Assembly: GCA_000827265.1 (NCBI GenBank) | Contig: KN834757.1 | Coordinates: 231,310 to 295,309 of the forward strand | DNA length: 64,000 bases | Reading direction: 5' to 3' | DNA from: Collybiopsis luxurians FD-317 M1 | Lineage: Eukaryota > Basidiomycota > Agaricomycetes > Agaricales > Omphalotaceae | In this document: piece after piece, positions 1-9,264 of the stretch | Numbering within the stretch: the stretch's first letter is position 1 | How the letters are laid out: each line of letters begins with the position of its first letter | Translations under genes and position numbers: made by a program | The notes under the pieces: model-generated | The model's input: the letters and a program-made list of their open reading frames with translations, nothing else | Databases searched by the model: none | Told to the model about the DNA's origin: nothing

Positions 1-1567
1 CCTTGAGATTCTTCATGGCATCAGCATATGATTTTGGAATAGTAACATCACCTCCCCCTTTGATTGTACTGGCCAGAATGACAACATTTGCCCAGTCCTC
101 CGCTTCATCCTGGGCTCAAATTTCATCCTCCATGTAAGCCTGAGACTGAAGGATAGATGCTGAAGGGTTGCACAGGTGAGAAGAATGACAGAGAGCAGGG
201 CCAGGATCCACACCAGGAGTGTCAGTGTTGGAACTGGGAGGAGTGAGAGCTGGAGGGTCAGGAGCGACACAGAGATCATGAGATTCCCCATTTGGAACTG
301 ACAGAGATGCCTCAAACTGGGCCATAAAGTCCATCCCAATGTCAAAATCATTTGCCACATTTTCAACATGGGTTTCTTCGCCATCCATCGTCTGCCTCAG
401 TAACCCTTCCTTAAATTCCACATCTCGTACAGGACACACAGTGTGCCAATTAATGTCCCATACCCAGTAACCCCTGCATCCTATGTAGCCAACCAGATGG
501 CCTTTCCAGGCCTGTCACTCAAGTTTCCCATTCACCCTGTCTAAATCTGTCACCCAAACCTTACAACCCCAGTGACACAGGTGCAAAACATTCACCTTCA
601 CCCTTCTTACTTTGTACCATTTCTCCCATGGTACAATGTCTGGATGACAAGCCATCGGAATCATACCTCATATATAGCAGTAGGCATTGGCTGCCTTTGC
701 CCAAAACCTATGGTCCAAACCTGAATCCTCCAGCATGGCACGAACACCCTCAATGACTGTCCAGTTCATGCACTCAACCTGGCCATTAGCTGCAGATGAA
801 GATTTCGGCACCTTTTCTGTGAGGATTCCATGTCCTGCACACCATTTGTCAAAGTGTCGGTTGTTGAACTTGCACCCCATATCAATTCAAAACATGCGGA
901 TACAATGACCAGTCTGTCATTTGGCCATAGCTGTAAAGTCTTGGACCAAATGAAGGACAGTTAGAGCCTCCTTGTTAGAGCAGAAGTATGGGAAGGGAAT
1001 TCCAGTACCATCATTGCAGGTGAGTAGCATGTAGTATGCACCTCCCAAACTTCTTGTGCAAGAGTGTTCCGACAGATCAAGACTGATGTGGTCCAAAGGT
1101 TCTGATGAGGGCACTACGACTTCATTGAATGGCTGACATTTTGCTTTAGCGAACAAACATATTTCACATTTTCCACAAACTGAGAAATCTGAAACCTCCA
1201 GTCCTTCCACCAGCTGATGTTTCTGCATGATGCATATCATGTTAATGTAGGCATGACCAAAACAGGTATGCCACATAGATAGTGTGCACGGCTTTGAATG
1301 AGAGCAGGCAGATGAGGCAAGGACAAAAGTTGACTCCAGGTTCAATGTTCCAGGTCCATGCGGCAATGTAGGTATTTGATCTATATTATCTGCAACTGTA
1401 ACCTGATACAGCCCTTGACCTATAGCTGTACTTGCCAGATGTCCATTGACAATTATTTTCCCCAACTTAGAGTCTTGGATATTGAGCTTACCACTCCCCC
1501 AGCTCCCCCTGTAACCCTTGTGATCCATAGCAGGCAAAGAAAGAAGGTTCATCACAAATGACGGCAT
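1..1567 (-). pseudogene. copia pol: GAG-pre-integrase, integrase core, RT linker (partial)
   Basis: The same frame as gag continues after the TGA. A Leu-Ser-Leu-Pro region at about 1540 and a His-x3-His / C-x2-C zinc-binding pattern (H-T-C-F-G-H near 1275, C-x2-C-x3 near 1165) mark the GAG-pre-integrase domain. The integrase core follows with a recognisable D-x-S-x-D segment near 1085, but the second catalytic region near 885 has lost residues (a stop and Met where the conserved Asp-Asn-Gly-Gly block should be). The strand-transfer helix with N-G-x-V-E is near 790-770. Stops lie at 917, between 880 and 917, at 668, near 535 and at 116. The last part to the left edge is the acidic linker before RT. 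Truncated by the window, not necessarily by the genome. Confidence 0.8.
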
Positions 1568-1588
1568 ATGTGAAGCTGGAAACCAAAG

Positions 1589-2817
1589 TCAATGTATCTC
1601 TCCATCACCCATTTTCACCATGATTTCAGCAATACCAAAGTCTTCAATGACAAACTTTCTGTCTGTCCCTTCAGCAGCCATACATCCCGATGAACAAGCA
1701 GGAGTATACTTCACAAACTGACAATGATTGTGAATACCGGTATGTGAAGCTGCACTGTCAATAAAGGTTGGCACAGTATTGATATTGACAATAGGCCTAT
1801 GTACTACAGAGGACAGATTTACACTATTGGCATCACCCCTGACTCCACTTAGAAGGGCAAAAGTCTCTCTTCCCAGTCTAAGGAGAGAAGAGTCAGACGG
1901 GGATGAGCAAACCATAGTGTTCCATACCTCCAGGTTCGAAGTTGCCAAAGAAGGGTCAGATGTGGAGGCAGCCACTGTCAAGTTTTCAGCTGACTTGTTT
2001 AGTTCCATCCCCTTGGGTGCATTGTACCAGCGAGGCCCCTTTCCCTCACTTCCACCACCATACACCCAACAGTTCTTCTTAATGTGGCTGACACACTTGC
2101 AGTTGTTGCAGACTATCCCTGAACCAGAGCAACCCACAGCAGCCAGAGCATTCTGAGCTATGGCATTTCCTGGGACAGCTGTAGCTGATTCAACCATCAT
2201 ATCGTACTCCATGAGAGCATGTTTGAGGTCAGGGTAAGTGCAAGCACCATGAGTCTGTAAGACCCAAAGGTAATCTGCTGAAAGGGACATAAGGAAGCAG
2301 GAACAAAGGTCATCATCAGTAATGGTGCATCCCACATCGCTAGCAGCTTTGCAAAGGCCCTCAACCTGTTTAAAGTATTCTTTGAATGGGGTGCCAGGGA
2401 CATACTTATATTGCTGAATCCTTTCCTTTGTAAGAGTTTGAGTGGCAGCGGAGGCAGTATCATACTGCCCAGTAAGTGTCGTCCACATCATGTTTGCTGA
2501 CATATCTTGAGTTACGCCTATGGACCTAGGATCTTTGATATTCTGGTAGACTATCCCAGCAATGTGGCTATCATGTAGATCCCATTCCTTGGCAGAGGGA
2601 TTATGAGAGTTAATTGGGGTGACAGCAGGTGTAGTGGCAGGAGGTGCACCAGTAGTGGAAGCCGCAGACTGAGACAGGCTTGTGATGGTACCATTCAGGT
2701 ATCCTCTGAGTCCAGTAGAGTGTGATCACAAAAGACAGCCCAGTTACTCAGACCAACAAGTTGCCAATCCTCAGGGTAAACGATGAGGTTGGGGAGAGCA
2801 TTTGGATTGGAGGTCAT
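1589..2817 (-). pseudogene. copia gag with zinc knuckle and protease start
   Basis: A start codon at 2817-2815 opens with a short gag N-terminus containing the expected Leu-x-Gly-Leu-x-Asn-Trp motif. It runs into a stop after about 40 codons; the family-like continuation lies in another frame, so there is a frameshift around 2700-2715. From there the frame is open to 1589: a UBN2/DUF4219-like core (W-T-T-L at about 2490-2480), a zinc knuckle C-x2-C-x4-H-x4-C at about 2110-2070, and a retropepsin-like segment with Asp-Ser-Ala-Ala at about 1757 in place of the usual Asp-Ser/Thr-Gly-Ala. It ends in a TGA at 1589-1591 that interrupts the same frame as the integrase. Confident on family; clearly non-functional as read. 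Confidence 0.85.
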
Positions 2818-2875
2818 TTTTCAAGGTACATGTCAGTCTAAGACATTTGCACTTCTGACTGCGAATCTGATAAAT

Positions 2876-3039
2876 CTATAGCCTATGTAAGTACACAAAT
2901 GCCTCAGAATGACAGATAAGTTCTCTTCATTACCTATAGCCTATGTAAGTACATGAATGCTATAGATAATCTGTAAGTATACATATATGAAAGGAGGAAT
3001 AAACAAGGTAACACACCCTCAGAATGACAGATAAGTTCT
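2876..3039 (-). repeat. LTR-like leader with two nested direct repeats
   Basis: Just upstream of the gag start lies an AT-rich leader. The 20-mer ctatagcctatgtaagtaca occurs at 2876-2895 and again at 2934-2953. A 23-bp exact repeat (cctcagaatgacag...) occurs at 2902-2924 and 3017-3039. This internal duplication is typical of an LTR or its U3/R region. On the minus strand a sequence reading TTTATCAGATTCGCAG near 2870-2855 could be the primer-binding junction, but I could not match it to a tRNA with certainty. Confidence 0.5.
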
Positions 3040-3448
3040 GAGGGGCAAAAATATGGAATGGCAGCTATACTAGTGGAAAGTAGGATAAAAGAAAAGGAGT
3101 AGGATAAAATATGAAGCCTAGACAGTGACTACGCTGTGATATCCGCACGGAACCAGATACACGAACTTCACCCGTAGTGCAACACCGTGCCACAGGACAC
3201 CACACGGCCACATGACTGTAGATGCATACTACACATCACCAGATGCGTTTGTTCCAACAGTTCTCAGTCAAATGCTCTTTTCTACTAGGTATGACAATCC
3301 TAGTCCAACTTCCTCATTGATCCCATCCTGCCATACACCTTCAATATGTGTTCCAGAGCTGTATGAAAATCTACTACTACAGAGTACCACTCTTGTGTAA
3401 AGGTCTAACTAAACACAATTCAAACTTTGAATCTGATGACTGGAGGGG

Positions 3449-4690
3449 TTTGACTATGCACGATTGTTGACAACTGTTATCTCTGTGCCATCAATGCTAC
3501 CAAGTACTCGTACGCTTAGAGTCCATATACAGTAAATTGCTTTCTGTAATTCAATCTGAAATACAACAACAACTCCAAGTCGGAGGATGGCAAATTTTAT
3601 CATTAGATTCATCACTGAGTTCTGCACGCAGCATTGCATTATTGAATCGCGGCTCACCCCTGGCCATAGCGCACTAAAAAGAGAATTTCTGCCTAATGTT
3701 ATCCCGGGCCTACGATCACCACTCTATGGCTTCTACTCTAACGGGCCCTACGAAAAGAAAAAAGCGAACAATCTCAGAACAATAACCATAAAGAGTAGCC
3801 TTTGGCCCGGTCCTTCCCAATACCTGGGGTGGGGTTTCATGCTTCTAACTTACTGAAAATGCGGCAGAACGTACGTACGAACACCACCCCAGATACTTAA
3901 TGTGAGTACTTGGAGGAGGATATTCCGATTCCGAAGGCAAGCGGCACCACAACAACCATGTATACAAAACTTGGTAAATACTCTGAGTCTATGGAGCTGC
4001 AGTAGTGATCCCAGTGTTAAGGTGCTGAAGGTGTACTTGCACATCATTAAGATAAAGATTGTCCAATAAAAAGAACTAGAGATAGTATGTACTCCATGGT
4101 ATACAGTGCCACTTGATATGATAATGTATGATTTGACTTGAGAGTAAAAGATCTGATCCTGGAGAACACAGAGATTATGTGAGAGTACTTAAATACTGGC
4201 AACTGTGCTGGGGAAGAATAATGAGGATAAGATGCAGATGTATATGATTTTGTGGAATATATAAGGGTATCCATATTCATGGAGCAATTGTATGCATGCA
4301 CTTGTGAGCTTTGTGGGATTACTTCTGATGGCGCCATTTTGGATCGGGATAGGAAAGATTTCGGGAAAACGAGGCACAAAGAACAAAAAGCAAAAGAAAG
4401 CAAAAAAAAAAGGAAAGAAAAATGAGGTGTGCTTACTTACATGGGGCCATACAGTCCAGTTAAACAACAAAAAAAGTATATTGATGAAAAATTTTCCGAG
4501 CGTCGCTGGACCTATTCTTGCAAACTGTCTGTATTTCGCATGTTCTACTGGAGTTAGCAGTGGTGTGAGTCGTGTTTTGTGCCTCTTTTGATGGATGTAT
4601 CACAGGGATCTTCGGTATGGATGACTTTGAATTTTTTCCGTCGAGATCAGCAGAGATTTTGGAGTGTCAAGTGCTCGGTAGTGATTTTAC
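3449..4690. repeat. dispersed repeat copy R1, unknown nature
   Basis: About 1.2 kb shares blocks of clear similarity, in the same order and orientation, with 6540-8190 (R2). Examples: the segment around catcgatgctaccaag-like at 3491 and 6579; the block with 'tggagctgcagtagtgatcccagtgttaag' style sequence at 3990-4020 and 7395-7425; and the purine-rich block at 4320-4600 matching 7840-8100. Short open frames on either strand are not conserved as proteins. It could be a decayed gene with flanks, or an unclassified transposable element. No terminal repeats or target duplications were found for the whole unit. Confidence 0.6.
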
Positions 4691-4796
4691 AAACATTCAT
4701 GCAAGAACGTGATGGGAGCCGCCGCTGTATCAGGGCGTCCCCGTGTTTGCCTATAGTTCCAAATCCGACTCAGCAAAAATGATGTCGCGATGATTG

Positions 4797-4967
4797 ATAC
4801 CAGCCAAAGTTATTCCTATATAGCCAGACACTATCCAGGACGGTCAAAAATGGATAAAATTGCGTAGTAAGGCTGTGGGACGTACGGAAAAGTTGGAGCT
4901 CGAGCTCAAGAGAAAAGGAAGTCTGGGAGACACTCATTCGCATGTCAACATGCTGCAGGATAGTCAT
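4797..4967 (-). pseudogene. relic of a fourth fungal-rhodopsin gene (exon 1 and start of exon 2)
   Basis: On the minus strand an ATG at 4967 starts an 82-nt exon ending at 4886 with a GTACGT donor. This is the same length, phase and near-identical sequence as exon 1 of the gene at 47103 (Met-Thr-x-Leu-Gln-His-Val-Asp-Met start). A 55-nt intron follows (4885-4831), then exon 2 begins at 4830 with Leu-Ser-Gly-Tyr-Ile-Gly-Ile-Thr-Leu-Ala-Gly, matching the same gene. Similarity stops at about 4797 after some 11 codons. Everything downstream, including all seven helices, is missing. It is inverted relative to the intact array about 37-43 kb away. Confidence 0.85.
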
Positions 4968-5070
4968 CGTGTCCGCCCCTACAATCTCACTCGAACATCT
5001 CAATTTAAAGGGTTAAAATGGCGCGATCTCTTCGAATCTACTTACTGATGAAGACCAAGAACCATCTATC

Positions 5071-5322
5071 GTGATAGAGGTGAAAAGGCTGATATACCGT
5101 CTAGTCAACGGAACCGAGCAGTGGTCAAATTTGACGAACAAGGAGACTGGAAGATTTCGGACTGGAAGGTTTTCAAGAAGCGGCAAGACATTCATCGTGA
5201 TGGAGGTGAAAAGGCTGATGTACCGTCTAATCAACGAAACCGAGCAGTGGTCAAATTTGACAAACAAGGAGACTGGAAGATTTCGGAGTGGAAGGTTTTC
5301 AAGATGCGGCAAGACATTCATT
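5071..5322 (-). repeat. 126-bp tandem duplication, two copies
   Basis: 5071-5196 and 5197-5322 are near-identical 126-bp units in direct tandem. On the minus strand each unit holds a start-like segment resembling the first codons of the rhodopsin genes (Met-Asn-Val-Leu-Pro) fused to sequence matching 46905-47020, the upstream region of the third rhodopsin gene. Because 126 is a multiple of three, both strands stay open across it, which produces long but probably spurious frames here. Confidence 0.85.
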
Positions 5323-5875
5323 GTAGCTGCAATACAGTTTCGCCTGGGCCTCCCAGTATTCTGAGGGAGAGAAACAAACTTCTGAGCATGGCATCTCCCT
5401 GCAATAACGAAGACGAACAGTACGAGTATCACAGAATTTGCTGATACGATAGAGATGTTGGCCGTAATCAAGCAGCTAATCTTGATTACATCCAATGAAT
5501 GTTCCGTACTCTGTAAACTGCCAAAAGTCGTCTCGCGATGCCATACGCGACGCCATGCACCAGCCTCTTCTGTAGAAGGCACCCTTTTCATCGGCATCAG
5601 GAAGATCACTTCATTTACCGACCTAGCCATCTAAATCTGCTATGCGGAGCCGAGAATCTCGAAGTGGCTCTTTGAACCTGGCTCAGTTTTGCAGGCAGTA
5701 GTACCCTGGATAACTTCAGTCGAGGTATAGCACTGGACAGGGCAATCTAGGGTCTGGCGTGGGGATGTTGAACGCGCAATTCACTAATGAGTGGGCAAGG
5801 AAAGCTGAGAGAAGTGCAAACCACCTTAACAGTCACCTTACCTTTGCCATTGCCGCAGAGATCGCCCAACTCGAG
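5290..5875 (-). repeat. inverted copy of the block upstream of the second rhodopsin gene
   Basis: The reverse complement of 5290-5875 aligns along its whole length with 43813-44400 on the plus strand at roughly 75-80% identity by eye, with a few gaps. Shared landmarks include ctcgagttgggcgatctctg at the start (5875 / 43813), an intron-like gt...ttag segment, gattgcgcgttcaac-like sequence, and the final gtattgcagctacaatg / gtactgcagctacgatg where the rhodopsin start codon lies. It shows that the relic carried its upstream region along. Confidence 0.85.
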
Positions 5876-6414
5876 TCAAATTTTTAAGGTACAGCTGCAT
5901 TTGGGACAAAACGAACAGTTATTCTGCATCCCGCCTCGTTTGAAAGTTCTTCCGAGTTGATAGCCGCTCCCAACTGCCAGCTTGGTCTAACTCCGAGTAA
6001 TTGTGAAACCAACACTGAACCTGAATGCGATGTGCCATGTAGCCAACATGAAACAATAGTCTCTGCTAAGCGTTCGAGCCTGTTCATGCCTCGCCTTCTG
6101 ATTCGGCACCAACGCCTATAGATAGTTAATTCGCAGATTGGGTCGGCTAGAGAGAATTCATATGCTGATCCCTAAAAAACAAAAGGAAACCCTCGCTTGA
6201 GCTGAGCTGTGGGGAGATCAAGCTTCAAGCTTCAAGGGTCAGATAGAACTCACCCATCCGATGATCCAGTTGAAGCTCCTTTCGAGTCCGGGTCTAGCAT
6301 CGACATTGGGGAGACTCATTCAGGCATGCAAGAGCCATCGCTACAATTCGGGTAGACAGTACGCAGAAAATATTGGGTACCTTGATGCAAGTAGTAGTCA
6401 TGGTAAAAAGTAGA

Positions 6415-6497
6415 TGATTCGACCCAGGCACGAACTGGGGACGCACTCAAGCTGTCACATGTTAGACAGATGCGATTTATAACTACGCCATACCACC
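6415..6497 (-). pseudogene. tRNA-Val(AAC) pseudogene
   Basis: On the minus strand the sequence matches the tRNA-Val at 43407-43509 through the D-arm (TGGCGTAGTT), the anticodon arm (ATCTGTCTAACA) and the T-arm and 3' end (CCCCAGTTCG, CCTGGGTCGAATCA). The 5' acceptor half (GGTGGTA) no longer pairs with TCGAATC, the D-loop is altered, and the anticodon 3' stem and variable loop are scrambled. It sits upstream of the relic block just as the intact tRNA sits upstream of the second rhodopsin gene, so it is best read as part of the same duplicated segment. Confidence 0.8.
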
Positions 6498-6539
6498 AAC
6501 TTGTCACCAACTACGGCATTCTAATCTGAAGGTCAGAAC

Positions 6540-8190
6540 GGCTTGACAAGGTTTGTTGACAGCTTTGTCTCCCTTTCATCGATGCTACCAAGTTCGTAAA
6601 CTTAGACCCCGAATAAACCGCATTCCAAAATCGAACATGAGTCACAGCTCGCAGGACGGCGCCACAGTTCGTTATCGTGACTGAAGTCTGACACTACACT
6701 GATCCCCTACGGTTTTTCTTTACACACGCATTGCGCCGCTGAATCGTGGCTCACCCACAATGCACAACATGGAAAGAGAATTCCCACCTAATGCTATCCT
6801 AATAATAATATACACGACGCCGCTGTTTCCAGTAGTGGTCCCATAAAGGAAGCCGCCGTTCTCGTACCCAACCACAGAGTTATCACCTGGTAGACTACTG
6901 TGGCAATAGTAGAGATGTTAGCAAACCTAGATACATCCAATTGCTCGATGTGACTAGGTAGCAGGAGATATAGTGAATTAAAAACTACGATCGCGACTCT
7001 ATCTATTCTGCGACTACTACTATATACTTTAACAGCCCCTACGAAAAGTGAAAAAGACAATCTTAGAACAATAGAGGTTATTTGCAACTTTGCTACAAAC
7101 AATTTGATTGGTCGAGAATTGGTTCCAACAATTGAAAGTTTCCAGATCAAAAGTTTGCAAGAAATCTGCAAATAACCTCTAATATCCACATAGCGAAACC
7201 TTCGGGCCCATACCATCCCATCTGGGGGGAGGCTCCATACTTCTTGCTTATTGACGATACGCCGGAACGAACGAGCGAAAGACGCCACGTACATGTGAGT
7301 ACTTGGAGGAGGATACTCCGATTCCGAAGAGCGCAAGGCAAGTGGCACCAAAACGACCAAGTATACAAAACCAAGTAGGAAATACTCCAAGTCTATGGAG
7401 CTGCGGCGTGATCCCAGTGTTAAGGTGCTATAATGTTACTTAGTTGCGTACCACTGAGGAAATGACAAGAAAAGTATGCGCAGAAGAGGAGAAAATTCTA
7501 GATTCTGGATTAATATGGATCCGAATATGAATACATACCTGTTCAAATTTTAATATCCTACCCGGCTGACGATCGCCCCAATGAAAAGAATTGGAGACTG
7601 TATGTACTCCATGATATACAGTACCCGGTATATTAATTTCTATAATTTGACTTGAGAGAAAAAGATCTGATCCTGGAAAGCACAGAGACTATGGGAGACT
7701 ACTGACTCGCAACCGTACTGAGGAAGATGAATGAGGATAAGATAAGATGCAGATACACACGATTTTGTGGGGTATCTCATAGTCATGGAACAATTGTATG
7801 CATTATGCACTTGTGAGCCTTTGTGGGGTAACTTCTGATGGTGCCATTTGGATCGAGATAGGAAAAATATCGGAAAAACGAGACGAAAACAAAGAGAAAG
7901 AAAGCAAAAAGAGAGAAGAAAGATGAGGCGTACCTACGTGGAGCGATACGTTCCAGGTGAACCAAAGAAAAGGAAAAGTATATTGATAAAAAATTTTCCT
8001 TGCGCCGCTGGATCTGTTCTTGCAAATTGTCCGTATTTCGCATGTCCTACTGGAGTTAGCAGTAGCATAAGTCGCGCTTTGTGCATCTTTTAATGGACGC
8101 ATCACAGGGATCCTCGGTGTGAATGACTTCCTTTTTTTTTTTTTCAAGATCAGCAGAGATTTCCGAGGACACGTATAAAGTCAAAATATA
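6540..8190. repeat. dispersed repeat copy R2, unknown nature
   Basis: Longer copy of R1, with the same block order. It is interrupted by a 106-bp MITE at 7074-7179 that R1 lacks. A purine-rich segment at 7850-7990 followed by tattgataaaaaattttcc and the cgcatgtcctactggagtt block is the best conserved part, shared also with fragment R3. The open frame at 6794-7390 on the minus strand runs through the MITE and is not conserved in R1, so I do not call a gene. Confidence 0.6.
7074..7179. mobile_element. 106-bp MITE with TA target duplication
   Basis: The element begins GAGGTTATTTGCA and ends TGCAAATAACCTC, a perfect 13-bp terminal inverted repeat. It is flanked by TA on both sides (7072-7073 and 7180-7181). 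The equivalent place in the R1 copy (about 3780-3795, ...acaataaccataa...) has no insert, so it serves as an empty site. TA duplication and small size point to a non-autonomous Tc1/mariner-type (Stowaway-like) element. No coding capacity. Confidence 0.85.
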
Positions 8191-8799
8191 ATGGTCATGA
8201 AAGGACGGTTAATAATAGACAGATGCGCAATCCGAGGAACGGATGAATCTGATTCACTTAAAGCTGGAGAGAGAGTCGCTTATTACAGGTAATCTGCGCA
8301 TAATCTCTGCAGCAAAGTGTCCGAACGGAATTCAAAGACAAATCTGAGGTAAAAAAGCATTGGAAAAAAAGCCTGTTTCGTACGCACCACAGAAATTTCC
8401 CTTGGGGACCACTCTGAAAGCAGCGGTTAGTACCGATTGATCTTCCAAGATTTCCGAGTGGAGTGGACTGGAGTCAAACGGCTGGTGGAGATTTGACGAG
8501 CTATATGATCAGATTTGTTCAACCAAGTAGGTCGTCTAAAAAACGGAAGATCGAAGGATCTACCAAGAACTTCATTTGGGCAGATTCCCTGCGGTAAAAT
8601 TTTCGAATAGAATACCAGCAGGCAGCTAACAGTATCCAAAGACAGCTCGACTTCATTTGCTGAATCTTTTAAAGCAACCCGATCCGGGTCTTCTTCTACG
8701 CACCATACGCCTGTCAGGAAAGGGAAAAAATGAGAAAGTTGCGTAGATCGGCTCCTTCCAAATGGCCAAAAAATGTAAGCATGTATAGTACTCAAATGG

Positions 8800-8910
8800 G
8801 TATATTAAGGAAACTTTTTACTCGCGCCATTGGATCTGTTCTTGTGATTTATACGCATTTCGCATGTCCCACTGGAGTTGGTTGGCAGATGCACAAGTCG
8901 GTCGTGCTTT
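8800..8910. repeat. fragment R3 of the dispersed repeat
   Basis: A third, short copy of the block found at 4490-4590 (R1) and 7975-8085 (R2): a tatatta...aaact segment, then cgccattggatctgttcttg and cgcatgtcccactggagttg, then the gtcgtgctttg tail. Same orientation as R1 and R2. The rest of the repeat is absent or too diverged to see. Confidence 0.6.
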
Positions 8911-9157
8911 GAGCAATCCTTACTAGTGGACAACGAGGGCAATCTAAGGAGCTGAAAATCCACTGAGAGTTTAAGCAGCCCTACCTGATATTACAGATGA
9001 TTTGCGTCAGTTCTCTGCAGCGAAACATTCGCCGACAGCTAGCGCTAAGCGCAGATCGCTTTCGCTTCCGTGAATCGACTGAAGCTGAAAAACGGCGAGC
9101 CACTGGACCTGTTCAGCACAACGTAGAAGGAATACAGGAAAATAGACGCCCCTGCCC

Positions 9158-9163
9158 TATAAA
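9158..9163 (+). promoter_or_regulatory. TATA-like box ahead of UTP18
   Basis: TATAAA at 9158-9163 lies about 100 bases before the UTP18 start codon, a usual spacing for a fungal promoter with a short leader. Identified by sequence and position only. Confidence 0.35.
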
Positions 9164-9264
9164 CGGCAAGCGCCCTCTGCGGCCCGCCCAATCCGCGAAA
9201 AAAAAATTATACGCGCCTCCTCGAACCTTCACATTCACCAGACAGGCCGTCGCCAGTCTACTCG

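Larger units (their letters stand above)
1..3215 (-). mobile_element. Ty1/copia-like LTR retrotransposon, 5' part, decayed, cut by window edge
   Basis: Read on the minus strand, the order is LTR-like leader, gag with UBN2-type core and zinc knuckle, aspartic protease, GAG-pre-integrase, integrase core, then the linker before reverse transcriptase. Protease and integrase before RT is the Ty1/copia order. The left edge falls just where RT would begin, so RT, RNase H and the 3' LTR are outside. The whole gag-pol stretch from about 2713 to 1 sits in one frame broken only by stop codons, plus one frameshift near the gag start, so the copy is dead but not rearranged. The outer limit near 3215 is a guess; no second LTR is available to define it. 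Confidence 0.85.
8200..9264. other. intergenic, upstream of UTP18
   Basis: Apart from fragment R3 nothing was recognised. A minus-strand open frame at 8427-8795 has no recognisable domain. The last 300 bases become pyrimidine-poor and then promoter-like ahead of the UTP18 start. Confidence 0.5.

Noticed and set aside
4189..4591. Lys-rich plus-strand and Phe-rich minus-strand frames in R1
   Set aside because: Product of an A/G-rich tract; frames differ between R1 and R2.
5013..5630. 205-codon minus-strand frame with internal repeat
   Set aside because: Its length comes from the in-frame 126-bp tandem duplication within the rhodopsin relic and its upstream block; it spans known promoter-side sequence.
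6794..7390. 198-codon minus-strand frame with a hydrophobic start
   Set aside because: It runs straight through the MITE at 7074-7179 and the matching R1 sequence has stops, so it is not a conserved gene.
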